Assembly (NCBI RefSeq): GCF_000715075.1
Contig: NC_134097.1
Span: 63,831,190 to 63,895,189 of the forward strand
DNA from: Nicotiana tabacum
Taxonomy: Eukaryota; Streptophyta; Magnoliopsida; Solanales; Solanaceae
Direction of reading: 5' to 3'
DNA: 64,000 nt
The position numbers were made by a program, and so were the translations under genes. This document shows, piece after piece, positions 19,779 to 30,630 of this stretch (position 1 is its first letter; each line of letters starts with the position of its first letter). Under the pieces are notes generated by a model. That model was not told the origin of the DNA. It searched no databases and saw nothing but the letters and a program-made list of their open reading frames with translations.

Positions 19779-19791
19779 ACACCCCCAACTT
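19779..19791 (-). promoter_or_regulatory. E6 polypurine tract
   Basis: Minus strand reads AAGTTGGGGGTGT immediately before the TGATGTGCC start of the LTR. Confidence 0.75.
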
Positions 19792-21687
19792 AAACTCTTG
19801 TTTGTCCTGAAGCAACTAAAACAACACTATCCTATTCTAGACTCCATCTAAAAGATATGTAACAATAGTGACTGTGGACGGTGTTCGTTGTCAGTACTAC
19901 AAGCATGCATTTTCAATTGTTTACCCTTCAATATTTACAAAGAAACTAATCAACTTGTGAAACTTTGAGCATCAACCAATTTGACAAAATATTACCCTCA
20001 GCTGAGTGCACTTGCATTTGATTCAAAAACTCAACTTCTGTCAAACCTCACAATTCATGTGTCCTCACTAGAAAGAAAGTCCCAAACTTACAATATTTAT
20101 AATGACAACAAAAAGGGACGAATTCACAAATACACTCAATCTCAAAAAGAGTTTCAAGTGTTACAACATACCATACCATAGGCTTGCCCTTATTTTAATT
20201 CATCGCTTTATTCTAAGAATGCTCGGTTGGAGGTTCCACAAGGACTTTTTAAGCTTGTAATGTAGGTTTAGGGAAAGGTCGGACAACATTTGGGTACAAG
20301 TGACTACACCCTCCTTGAACACTACTCACATTTTTCTTTCTTGTTGCTCTTTGCTTCTTTTCAAACCACATAGCCCTCATTAGCTTCTACTTTTCCAACA
20401 TTTGAGCCACCTTAACTGCCTCTTTAATTCTCTTCAAGACTCCATATGCATATATACTTACAACTCTCTTTTTTTTCTTTTTTTTTTCTTTTGCAAAATT
20501 TGTTGTTGGAGGTTGAGTAGTTTCACACCTTGAGGTACACTTTCCTACACTCACTGCACAATCTTGCCAATTTCTGTCTTGACACCACACGCCCAACTTA
20601 GGCTTTTAGCCTCATTCTCAATGTTCAAGGAGGGACGGGTTCAGAAGAGGGAATTATTTTACAAAAAGGGAAAAGTTTGTAATGAGGTAGCCAAAGTAAA
20701 GGTTAAAGGCTCAAGTGGGGTGACTAGTGATACTATCTATACAATGGGTGGCTTGAAAGGCTATCTGGTTTTCCAAAATCACAAAGACGGCCTAAGGTCA
20801 TTTATCCAACTAAATATAATTATTATAAGCATCAAAAAAATAATCGGGCAAGTTCTAGATGGAAGAAGTAACCACAAGAATTATTTCCACAAAGACTCAC
20901 ACACATGGTACACGAACTGTTTGGCTCACATAGTTTTTAGCCCTCGAGTTAACACTTGGCAACTCAAAGCTTTCATCATATTTGCAAGTATAACTCTAGG
21001 TAGACATGGAGTCAAAGAGCGAGCCTCAAGTTCACAAAGTTGATCTCTTTTTTTTTTTCTTTTCTTAATGGAAGGGTATAGGCTATATACATGCACACAT
21101 GCTTGAAACTAGACAATTACACCAAACCAGTCAAAATGTTTCATTCTACATCCTTAGTTCTACTATTACACCCTTGGAAATGAACCCGACGAAGAAAAAT
21201 CAAGGGGAATTCCTTGCTAATTATTAAAGATGAACATACAACTATCTACTTGTTTTTGTTTTTTTATATACAAAGATAACTTATGTACTAAAACTACAAA
21301 ATACCAATATATACAGAATCACAAAACACAAATAAATACAGAAGTTTGCCTATATAGCACAAAAGCATCAAACATGTACAACAGTTGGATTCACAAAAAT
21401 ATATACAAGGTTATCCCACCCCCAACTAAAAAGCATGCATTGTCTCTAATGCATAAGAATATAAAATCAGAGTGTAAGGGCTCCCTGAGGCACACTAAGC
21501 ATTGTGTGAGTCGAAAGCCGGCTGAATGATAGTGGGGTCACGCTCTGATGCTGAAGCTATGACCGATGAGATCTCGACCTGAGGAGTGACCTCCACTGAC
21601 CCAATACTGGAGTTGGGGTCTTTGAGCTGCTAGCCTCGCCTGCTGATGGCTGAGTGGTCGAAGGATCTGCTGGGGCGACCATGTCTG
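19792..21687 (-). other. E6 internal non-coding region
   Basis: AT-rich sequence with a few poly-T or poly-A runs (20468-20490, 21047-21059). No ORF with recognisable content. It lies between the env-position ORF and the polypurine tract. Confidence 0.5.
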
Positions 21688-23452
21688 CTAGCGAATGTGC
21701 TGTCGCCACCTGAATTGTTGCTTGTTCCTCATCATCAGCTGTAGAGGCAGCAATCTACTTACACTTCTCCTGAGGGCCATCATCCTCCTCAAACCATGAA
21801 TCCTCCTCAGTCTCTCCCTCGTCTGCCTCCCCACCTTCAGACTTTGTAGAGTGTGTGGAATCCTTATCAGAAAGAATATCAATACGTGCAGGGGGGCTGG
21901 AGGTTGGGAAGCCCCGGCAGTCTGAGGTGCAATGTTTGTCATCAGTGTGGAGAAGTCAAGATCCAGGCCAGGAACTGCTGTGTCTACTCCCTGCTCACTT
22001 TCCTTGGGTAGGAAAGATGATAGATCGAACTCTAGAAACTGCATCTTGTGGAGTTCAGTCTTCATAGTGGCAACTTCCTCCTGGAGATTTGGTAAGTCAC
22101 TAACCTCACCCCGCTCTATCTTCTCAACCCACACCTCAATCTGTGTCAAGCGATCCCCATAAGATGTTTGTTGCTACTGGAGAGCCATCACTGATGACTG
22201 GATAGGAGTCAAGGCTTGCTTGATGAGGGTAGAGAGATTCTTCAGAAGCTAGTCTACCTTAGCATTGGCATGTTGAGCTAAGAGACCTAGCCTTGAGACA
22301 GCTGGTAGTGTAGTCGAAGGCTGAGCAATGGTGGACTGAGAGGTAGGCTGTGAAGTGGAAATGGATGCAACGGTAGCCTGAAGAGACACATGAGTGTAGG
22401 AATCTGTGGGCTCTACATCAGTAGGAACCTGAGTCTGAACCTCTGGGGGAGCAACATCTGCTGCATCATTAATGCGCATGATATCAATATCCTTCAGCGC
22501 CTTCCCTGTCTTGTCATTGTGTGGCATGGTAGGGACTTTCACAGCCTTATAGAGGGTTGCGACCAAACAGGGGAATAAAAGTGACGTGGTTGTCTGTTTT
22601 TCCCGCATCCCTATCTCTCGGAAGATAAAATCACCCACATCAATCTTGATTCGCGCCATAATGCATGCAGTGAGAAGAGCTTTCTCGATGCTTATGTCAG
22701 TCTTGTTTCTGGCCGGTATCAATCGAGAGGTGACAAACCTAAGCCAAAATCTGCCCTCTCGTGTGAGATCCTCCTTGAATATTTTGTGCAATGGGTTGAT
22801 CCAAGCAGGGGTCCCCTTGGCTATCACAGAAGCTATCCAGCTACGCTTATTATCCCGGTTTGCCATTTGGGACATACTCAACTGTGCCCAGGCTCCAGTC
22901 AGGGAAGTAAAACTCATTGATGGTCTCACTGCTGCAGAAAACGCTCTTCCCCAAAACTAATACAGTGTCATAAAAAACCCTATTGCACTTGTGGTGAGCA
23001 GTCCTGGATGCTTCATATGAGGAATAAAACTCACGGACAAGGGTTTCATTATAGTCATCAAGTAGCTCAGTGAAACACTCCCATTTTCTTGCTTTTATGT
23101 TCTTCCAGATGTGGGGGTACTGCTCTTTTAGCCCATTCAAACTTAGTTTCTTTTTGGCCATGATTTTGTGTTTTGTTAACCCTTCTCTATATAGCACGGT
23201 CAGGATTTTGCGTTTTGTCAACCCTTCTCTATATAGCTCCCTAGACCCTTCGACCCCAAACTTGAGTTGGAAGTCATCTCCTCTTTTCCTTCTTGCCTCA
23301 GCTTGTAGGTCAATTAAAGGCAAGGTATCCTCCTTGTCAGACTGGGAGTTAAGTGTAACAGTAGGGTCCGACCGTGTATGTTTTGCTTGTTTAGTTTGAC
23401 GACTAGTGGAGGCCCTTTTCTATGCAAAGGCTGTATGTTTCCTGGGACCCAT
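21688..23452 (-). pseudogene. E6 env-position ORF, putative plant transposon protein, broken
   Basis: The third ORF of Athila-like elements, downstream of pol; its function is unproven. Reading begins at ATG 23452 (MGPRKHTAFA) and meets a TAG, then continues at 23323-22850 (including NGLKEQYPHIWKNIKARKWE and HHKCNRVFYDTVLVLGKSV), shifts frame into 22929-22249 (MANRDNKRSWIASVIAKGTP and VPTMPHND), and shifts again into 22149-21688 with a Glu/Leu-rich coiled-coil-like stretch. The first part resembles the putative plant transposon protein domain common in Solanaceae proteins. At least one stop and two frame changes make it non-functional. No signal peptide or membrane segment is obvious, so a true envelope role is not supported. 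Confidence 0.65.
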
Positions 23453-24646
23453 ATCTGCACAAAAATGAAATGTGAAAAACATGGTAGGCAATAATGAATA
23501 GAAAACAGAAAAACTAAAGAAAAATTTAAGTATGTAATAGGTTATGCGGTCGTATAACCACTATGCGGACCACAGACTTGTCGCAAACTCTCAGACTATT
23601 CAAATGATCTAAGTATGTGATGGGTTATGCGATCGTATAACCATTATGTGTTTCGCATAACCATCACAAACTTGATTTCTCAGAAAACAGAAACACAAAA
23701 TACGATCGCAAAATCCACCACAAACAACATGTTATAAAACCGGGTAAACTATCTCAATATGCGGTGACTTTGCGGTCCGCATATCAATTATGCAATCGCA
23801 AAGTCGCCACATTTTGTCATCTTCTTGATCCATCTAGGGTTCGCTTTTGCGGCAAAAATACGGACTGCAATTTGATTATGCGATCCGCAAAGCCCATCGT
23901 TCTCAAACTTAGAATTCAACCCTCAACAATGGCGGACCTAGTTTTATCTACCCATTACCCCAAACATACTACCTAACCAAGAACCCCATCATATTACGAA
24001 CAGGTACCCAACTAAAATGAAAGAAAAAGAAAACATGAAATAGAAATAGGAGAAACAAAAACAAAATTGAAATTAAAGCTTGCAATGATGAAATTGGGAT
24101 AAGAACAACGTACCAGTAATAGATTAATGAGCACACTTGGGAGATGATTTCACAGATGTTTCCTTATGTTTGATTACCTAGTCGTTTTGCCTTCTCCTTT
24201 CTCTTTTTTTTGTTTTTTTCTTTCTGATAAAAAAAATTTCATTTTGTTTTGAAATTGTGTGAAAGCTAAAAAGATGCAAGGGACTTACCTGAGAGATTTG
24301 CGATGGGTAAGTAACCGCATAACACACTATGCGATAGCATAAGTGTTATGCGGTGGATTCAATGTGAGTTGCTAGAGGGCCAAAAATGCAGTGCACTATG
24401 CAATCACATAGTGAAAATGCGGTCCGTAAAGTGCATCTCCTTATCGCATTCTTATCACCAATTTTTTCCAAACACACTGTCTGGGTTTGCGACTACAATG
24501 CGGTCCGCATAGTGAAAATGCGACCGCATATGTGTAGCAAACTTCCTAAGGTGATTTTTCTTCCCTTTCTCATGAAATCTTACCCACTGTTATGATCTTT
24601 TCAATCCTCTGCACTCTAACACATACTTTAAATTGCTCAAATAAAT
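23453..24646 (-). other. E6 spacer with CpG palindromes
   Basis: No gene. TGCGGTCCGCA- and TGCGATCGCA-like palindromes recur at about 23541-23890 and 24299-24535, the same motif family as in the E6 LTRs. Confidence 0.6.
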
Positions 24647-25003
24647 CTATCTAATAGAAATTAAAAATTTAAAGGACAAAAAGAGTGTTACCACACATGG
24701 GTTGCCTCCCATGAAATGTTTGAGAGGCAATTGCTCCACCAAATGTTTTTCTCCATCTGTCCCCAAGTAGTGCTCGACTTGCTTGCCATTCACTTTGAAG
24801 GTTTGGAGCCCATACTTCGATTCTAGTTCCACAACTCCAAAAGGAGAGACATTGACCACCTTGAATAGACCGGACCATTTCGATTTGAGCTTGCTCGGAA
24901 GTACTTTGAGCCTTGAGTTAAAGAGCAAAACCCAGTCACCCGACTTGAACTCCCTTTTCAAGATCTTTTTGTCGTGAACGAACTTCATCCTTTCTTTATA
25001 CAC
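24647..25003 (-). pseudogene. E6 integrase C-terminal remnant
   Basis: Last part of an Athila-like pol: MYKERMKFVHDKKILKREF, GDWVLLFNSRLKVLP, LKSKWSGLFKVVNV and TFKVNGKQVEHYLG correspond to the end of Ty3/gypsy integrase after the catalytic core. It compares well with the end of E3 pol (46700-47000). The N-terminal side is cut at about 25004, where LTR sequence begins, so the core, RT and gag have been deleted. Confidence 0.75.
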
Positions 25004-25007
25004 AAGG

Positions 25008-26370
25008 TTGGGGTCGAATCCAATAGGGAATAGGCTTGAAAAGGTTACTCAAGTAGTGTGTTACTTGACTTAAGTCGTAATTCTATTCGATTAATTGTAA
25101 CAAGTTTATGATATGATTTTGGTTTAAAGAGATAACTAATTGTAATGTTGAGAATGTAAATAATTTGATTAAGGAAATCAAGGTTGTGTCCCCTTTAATG
25201 AAGTGTAATTCTATCGGTGTTAATATGATATATTTCTAATGAAAGGTTCTTTAGATATGCAAATGATTCAAATGACTGCCCAATATTTTTCAGTAGTTGG
25301 GTATTATTTCCTCTTTATGATTTTTCCAAATATAAAAGAGTTGCAATTAAGAACAATCAATATATGCCAAAAAGAACCCGCTTATTCCTAAGCGATTCTA
25401 TTAAACAAGGTTTAAAGCCTTAAGTCTTTGATATTTACTTCTACCAAATCCTAACTCACTTTTCCTAGTAAAGAAGAATTTAATGGCACTTATTAATGTT
25501 TGCAACCACCAACAATAAATGAAGAATGAGAAATAAATGTATATCAACCAACCATTATACATATATTCAATGTTAAACACCCATTAACATAACACCCATT
25601 TAGGGTCCATAACCTTAGTATTTAAAGTTAGCTACACATACTAAAATACAAAAGGATGAGAATATTTGATGCTATAAAGCTTACAAAGTGCAAGATTCTT
25701 CCTTCAAAAGCTTCCAAAAGAGAGGAGTAATAAAGCCTTGAAATGTAACTCCAAAATAAGAGAAGATGCCCCACAAAACCCCAATAAATCTATTTATAGT
25801 GGGTCAAAACTCGGGACAAAAATCAGACAAAAATACCTTTTTCGGCCAGTTATGCGACCGCATATCTATCGCATAACAGACATTCGGTCCGCATTTTCGC
25901 CATGGCCATCGCATCTTCAAACCCTAGTTTCCAGGCCTTCATCGCATTCAGGTTCTGCGGTCCATATTGCAGATATGCAATCGCATTTCGCATTGCATTT
26001 TCCACCTTCAGCAACTTTCATAACGAGTCTGGGTCCATTATGCGGCCCGCAAAACCTGTTATGCGATCGCATACGGGAACGCATTTCTTGCACTGGATTT
26101 TGGCCAACAAACTATTGTGGTTTGCGATTCCCTTGAGCATTATGCGGCCCGCATGTTGGATTTACAGTCCGCATTTACAAATTTGCGATGCATTTTGATA
26201 TTTTCTTGTCTTTTTGTGGCTTTTTGATTTCATTTCCATGCTCTTAAGTCCTTAAACCTCATACACTGCAAAAATACTAAAATTACATAAGTATAAAAGA
26301 TAATTGCATTTAAAACAAGCTAAAATCTAAGCAATTTGTATTAAATGTGCCAAAATTCTCCGGCACATCA
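25008..26370 (-). repeat. E6 5' LTR
   Basis: Bases 25276-26370 repeat 18684-19778; about 270 bp more extends left to the deletion junction, including GGGTCGAATCC, a segment usual near the inner end of this LTR type. No primer-binding site follows, so the deletion removed it. Palindromic TGCGATCGCA/TGCGGCCCGCA motifs occur at 25851-26190. Confidence 0.75.
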
Positions 26371-27690
26371 CATATTTACATTGGAACTATGGGACTGCAC
26401 CCGGTAGATTCCCCATGTACTGAGTATACATTTGGGACTACAGATCAGTATTCCGGGAGATCCCCTCGCATTATGAGTTGGACTATGGGACGGTATCCTG
26501 GGAGATCCACTGGATATTTATATTTGGGACTGCAGCACGGTACCTTGGGAGATCCCCGGTTGTTATCTTTGTGTTGAGTTGTATCTCTTTGAGGTCGTTT
26601 GGTAGAGTGTGTTAGAGAAAATAACACATGCATTAGCTTTGTGTATTAGTAATGCTTTGTTTGGTATACTTTTTCAACCTATGTATAACTAATATAAGCA
26701 TTAGTTATACACTCTATTTGGTAGTATCCTATGTATAGCTAAGGCATAGAAAACCATGGCATTAGCTATACAAAGGCTATTAATGCATGCATTAGCATGG
26801 TTAAAGACCAAATTATCCTTAAAGTCCCTTAAGTTAAAGAATATGGAGGACATTTTTGTAAACAATTAAATTTCATAAAAATTATGCAATGCATTTTAAT
26901 TTTTAATACACCACACCAAATAATGCATAAGAAATAATCTCTATATAACTAATGCTTGCATTACTAACCCATGCATTACTAATCCCTGCATTAGTAATAC
27001 ACCTTATTTAGCATTATTCTTATACGCCCTGCCAAACGACCCCTTTATGTGTTTACTTTGACTCTATAGTAGTTGTTGTTGTCTTTTATATCATGCGTTG
27101 CTATTACTATTGTATTTATTTATACTATTTATTTCTACACTATTGAACCTTATATTTTATTTAACCTCTGTAGGGCCCTGACCGTCCTCGTCACTATCCG
27201 ACCGAGGTTAGGCTTGGCACTTACTGAGTACCGTCGTGGTGTACTCATGCCCTTTCTGCGCATGTTTTTTTCATGTGCAGATCCAGATACTTTGACTCAG
27301 TCATATCACCTATGAGACGAGGCGACTGCTCCAGATTCTTCGAGGTATATCTACCATGTCCGCAAACCGAGGAGTCCCTTTCTATTCTCTCTTTTAATTA
27401 TTAGCCCTTCTGTATTTCTTTTCTTTGTTAGATATTCTGGAGTTAGACACTAATAGATATTCAAAGGCTTGTGGTTTCTTGAGATTCCGGGTTTTGGGAA
27501 AATGTATTAGTTTTTGAGAGTTGATATTGTGTATTCCGAGCGACACTTTTAAACTTTGTTTTACTTCACTATTTTTGTTTTTAATTATTTTATTCCGCAA
27601 ATTGGTTTATATTCCGCATTTTAGGCTTACATAGTTGTAGAGACTAGGTGTCATCACGATGGTTCACGGAGGGCGAACCGGGCTGTGACA
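26371..27690 (+). repeat. E1 5' LTR (left end missing), with MITE inside
   Basis: Ends GGGCTGTGACA just before the primer-binding site. The left edge is the E6 insertion point. At 26385-26570 four degenerate ~46-bp units repeat GGGACT..GGGAGATCC. Without the 449-bp MITE, about 870 bp of LTR remain. Confidence 0.75.
26593..27041. mobile_element. MITE (GGTCGTTTGG terminal inverted repeats), ~449 bp
   Basis: GGTCGTTTGGTAGAGTGTG at the left is the imperfect inverted complement of ...CGCCCTGCCAAACGACC at the right. The interior is AT-rich and non-coding with many inverted ATGCATTAG/CTAATGCAT-like pieces, as in hAT-type Solanaceae MITEs. The target duplication is not clear (CTCTTTGA versus CCTTTATG). 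Confidence 0.75.
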
Positions 27691-27692
27691 AG

Positions 27693-27707
27693 TTGGTATC
27701 AGAGTTC
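27693..27707 (+). promoter_or_regulatory. E1 primer-binding site (initiator tRNA-Met)
   Basis: TTGGTATCAGAGTTC, two nt after the LTR end CA, is complementary to the 3' end of initiator tRNA-Met apart from decay at the right end. Confidence 0.85.
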
Positions 27708-27891
27708 TAGGTTCATAAGAGTCATGAATCACAAGACGGTTTATTAGAGTATCGCTGATCAGTAAGGAGACGTCCCTACTTACCTACAAGAGGCTATGTA
27801 AATGTTAGAAAAATTCTACTTCATTTGATTTCCTTGTCGTGCGGGATTTTGACATCACAATTCTAAACTTCTATCTTCTGTTCTCTCACAG

Positions 27892-29758
27892 ATGGTTAGG
27901 ACACGCACTACCCGAGATGATCAGGCACCCACGCCCCCTGCTGCAGCCATAAAAGGCTAGGGCCGGGGTGGAGATCAAGGACGTGCACGTGGTGCAGCCA
28001 AAGCACCCATGCGAGCTGCCATGGAGGTACCACCAGCAGTTTTAGCCGGAGTCCAGGCACCTGATACGCCTACTGCCACTACTACTCTAGCTCTCCAGGA
28101 GACTCTTGCGTAGTTCATGAGCATGTATACCACTTTGGCTCAGGCAGGGTTTCTTCCCCTTGATGCAACCACGTCTCAGGCCCGGGGAGGAGCACAGACT
28201 CCCGTTGTCTGCACTCCTGAGCAGCGAGTGCATGTTGATTAGGTCCCAGAGATTATTCCTGTACCGCCTGCTGTCCCAGTTGAGCTCGAGGTCAGGGCAG
28301 CAGTTTCAGAGGATGAGAAGCGGAGACTTGAGAGGTTCAAGAAGTATGATCCTCCTGTGTTCAGTGGGTTAGCATCAAATGATGCCTTTGGATTTCTGGA
28401 GGAGTGTCACTGTATCCTACTCACTATGGGTATATCAGGATCGAGTGTCGTTTCTTTCACTGCCTTCCAGCTTCGAGGAGCTATCTATGAGTGGTGGCGT
28501 ACCTATGAGTTAGACAGTCCGGACGAGGCTTCTTCACTGACTTGGACCTAGTTTTCAGATATGTTCCTAAGAGAGTTTGTTCCTTAGAGCCTCAGGGATG
28601 CATGGCGCACAGAGTTTGAGCATTTGTGCCAGGGTACTATGATTGTCTCAGAGTATGCTGTCCGTTACACTAGCTTGGCAAGACATGCACTAGCCTTGGT
28701 TTCTACTATTCGTAAGAGGGTTTGCCAGTTTATTGAGGGGCTTATTCCCAGCATCAGGTTTAGCATGGCTTGTGAGTTGGAGATGGATATTTCTTATCAG
28801 CAGGTGGTGAGCATTGCTAGGAGGATTGAGGGTATGCATTCTAGGGAGAGAGAGGAGAGGGAGTCCAAGACGTCTCGAGAGTCGGGCCATTATTTTGGTG
28901 CCCGTACCCCAGCTGTAGGTCGTCATTGTAGGGGTTATATGAGTCGCCCTGTTCATTCAGCTCTTCCAGTAGCCAGTGATATTCCAGCTCCTCCTAGGCC
29001 CCAAGAGCATTATTATGCACCTCCAGTATCTAGTGCGCCTACTACGTGTGGTGCTTTCAGTAGTTAGTCCAGCAGACCTAGCAAGAGCCAGTCACAACCG
29101 CCACGTTCTACCAGATTTTGTTTTGAGTGTTTTAATACATTCCATATGGTGAGGGATTGCCCCAGACTTAGGAGGGGTGCACCTCCGTAGACTTCTCAGC
29201 CACAGCGTGCCCCGCAGAGTTCTCAGGCTATGGTTAAAGCTCCAGTTGCTACCCCACCTACTTAGCCAGCTAGAGGTGGAGGTCGAGGAGGTAGAGGTCA
29301 CCCTATAGGGGGAGGCCAGGACAGATACTATTCCCTTCATGCCCATACCGAGGTGGTTGCCTCCGATTCTATCATCACAGGTATTATACTAGTTTGTCAC
29401 AGAGATGCATCGGTTCTATTCGATCTAGGCTCCACTTACTGTTATGTGTCTTCTTATTTTGCTCCGCATTTGGGTGTACCTCGGGATTCTTTGAGTTCCC
29501 CTGTTTATGTTTCTACTCATGTGGGAGATTCTATTGTTGTGGACCGCGTTTATCGGTCGTGTTTGGTTGCTCTTAGTGGTTTTGAGACCATAGCTGATTT
29601 ATTGTTGCTCATCATGGTACATTTTGATATTATCTTAGGCATGGACTAGTTGTCGCCTACTATTCTTGATTATCATGCCAAAACTGTGACGCTGGCTATG
29701 CCATGTGTACCATGTGTTGAGTGGAGGGGTACTTTAGATCACACTCCCAGTAGAGTTA
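27892..29758 (+). pseudogene. gag-pro: E1 gag-protease relic with nine in-frame TAG stops
   Basis: One continuous frame from ATG 27892 to the E2 insertion, broken only by stops, with no frameshift. Recognisable parts: a capsid region (EDEKRRLERFKKYDPPVFSG, then WWRTYELDSPDEAS), a CCHC zinc knuckle C-X2-C-X4-H-X4-C at 29119-29160, and an aspartic protease whose active site now reads FDLGST (29419-29436) instead of DSG, followed by FDIILGMD. Stops are at 27958, 28111, 28240, 28549, 28585, 29065, 29188, 29263 and 29647. All are TAG, eight where Gln (CAG) is expected and the last where Trp is expected. The frame resumes beyond E2 at 62578. Confidence 0.85.
29754..29758 (+). repeat. Target site duplication of E2, left copy
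   Basis: AGTTA immediately before the TG of the E2 LTR; the identical AGTTA follows the E2 right end at 62573-62577. Dropping one copy restores the E1 reading context. Confidence 0.9.
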
Positions 29759-30510
29759 TGTATGCGGTGAAATTAGAGGACTTAATTTCTAGCTATCATG
29801 CCACTTTAGAAGAATACCTCGAGACCCCGAGGACGTGGAGTTGCGATCGAGTCCCCTCCATCGGGGCTTGCCGAGGCCCGAATCAAAGAAGACAAAGGTC
29901 GAGGTTAGAGCAAAAGGGGAAGTTCCCAAGGCACACAACTAAGTCTGACAGATCCGGCCTACCCAAAGCCTGTGCCAAGGCGCCATATCAAGCTGTCCCA
30001 TCTTCATGCTTTTACAATTAATGTATGTTGTACTATAACCGGATTCCCCTCCTATATAAGGGGAACCTACACTACTTTGTAAAGGGCTGATGTTGCTCCA
30101 ACTATTCTCCATAAGATCAATAATCTCTCTCTCTCTCTCTCTCTTCTCTCTAACTTGTTCGCTCGAGGCCACTTTAGCATTTATCACTTTCATATATGTT
30201 CTTCATTTATTGCTTGGTATTGGCCATAAAGAGCCTTGTTTGATCATACCTTCACTATTATCCCATTCCTGACTACCCCCGATAGCTCGAGCTCGAGCAG
30301 GATATTGACCCTGAGGCTTCTTTATCGACCAGTCCGAGGCACAGACGGCAAGCCCCTAGGTTTGATTACTGCCCCGTTTTATCTTGTATCTCTTCGTTAA
30401 ACTTCATACTCTTAGCATAAACTGCTCTAACAACTAGCATAAAAATAGATCACGTATTTTTAGAATCCCATTTACAAATTTAATTATTGTTACCATTTTC
30501 ACGGTAAACA
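29759..30510 (+). repeat. E2 5' LTR, 752 bp
   Basis: Pairs with 61819-62572. By eye about 90% identical, with more differences in the first 330 bp than in the rest. Contains TATATAAGG and a (TC)n run (30122-30144). Ends ACGGTAAACA before the primer-binding site. Confidence 0.9.
30053..30059 (+). promoter_or_regulatory. TATA box of E2 LTR
   Basis: TATATAA in CCTCCTATATAAGGGG, conserved in the other LTR at 62113-62119 although the surrounding bases have diverged. Confidence 0.65.
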
Positions 30511-30513
30511 GTT

Positions 30514-30530
30514 TGGCGCCCACCGTGGGG
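30514..30530 (+). promoter_or_regulatory. E2 primer-binding site
   Basis: TGGCGCCCACCGTGGGG lies three nt after the LTR end. This sequence is usual at this place in Tat-lineage elements. I do not assign the tRNA. Confidence 0.75.
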
Positions 30531-30630
30531 CTAAAAATAATAGTGATTATTTTCTTGCTGGTTTCATTACAAAAATGCAAGTTATCTTTCAAACTATTTC
30601 TTGTCTAAGATCTCTTGATTTCAGGTCAAA

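Larger units (their letters stand above)
18684..26370 (-). mobile_element. E6: minus-strand Athila-like LTR element, internally deleted
   Basis: Direct LTR copies (18684-19778 and about 25008-26370) flank an internal region read on the minus strand: integrase C-terminus, then an env-position ORF relic, then the polypurine tract. Gag, protease, RT, RNase H and most of integrase are missing, with the break near 25004-25008 where LTR sequence abuts the integrase tail. E7 interrupts its left LTR. E6 itself lies in the LTR of E1, and its right end is the CA at 26369-26370. Confidence 0.8.
26371..29758 (+). mobile_element. E1 (left part): Met-primed Ty3/gypsy retrotransposon, decayed
   Basis: Partial 5' LTR, tRNA-Met primer-binding site and gag-protease relic on the + strand. 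The element is split by E2 and continues at 62578-64000 with the exact next part of pol. The left end is lost to E6. PBS type, CCHC gag and FIDDI-type RT fit the Del/Tekay chromovirus group, but the integrase and chromodomain are beyond the window. Confidence 0.85.

Noticed and set aside
22249..23323. Functional envelope gene in E6
   Set aside because: It sits in the env position but shows no signal peptide, transmembrane segment or cleavage site, and the frame is broken. Described only as an env-position ORF relic.
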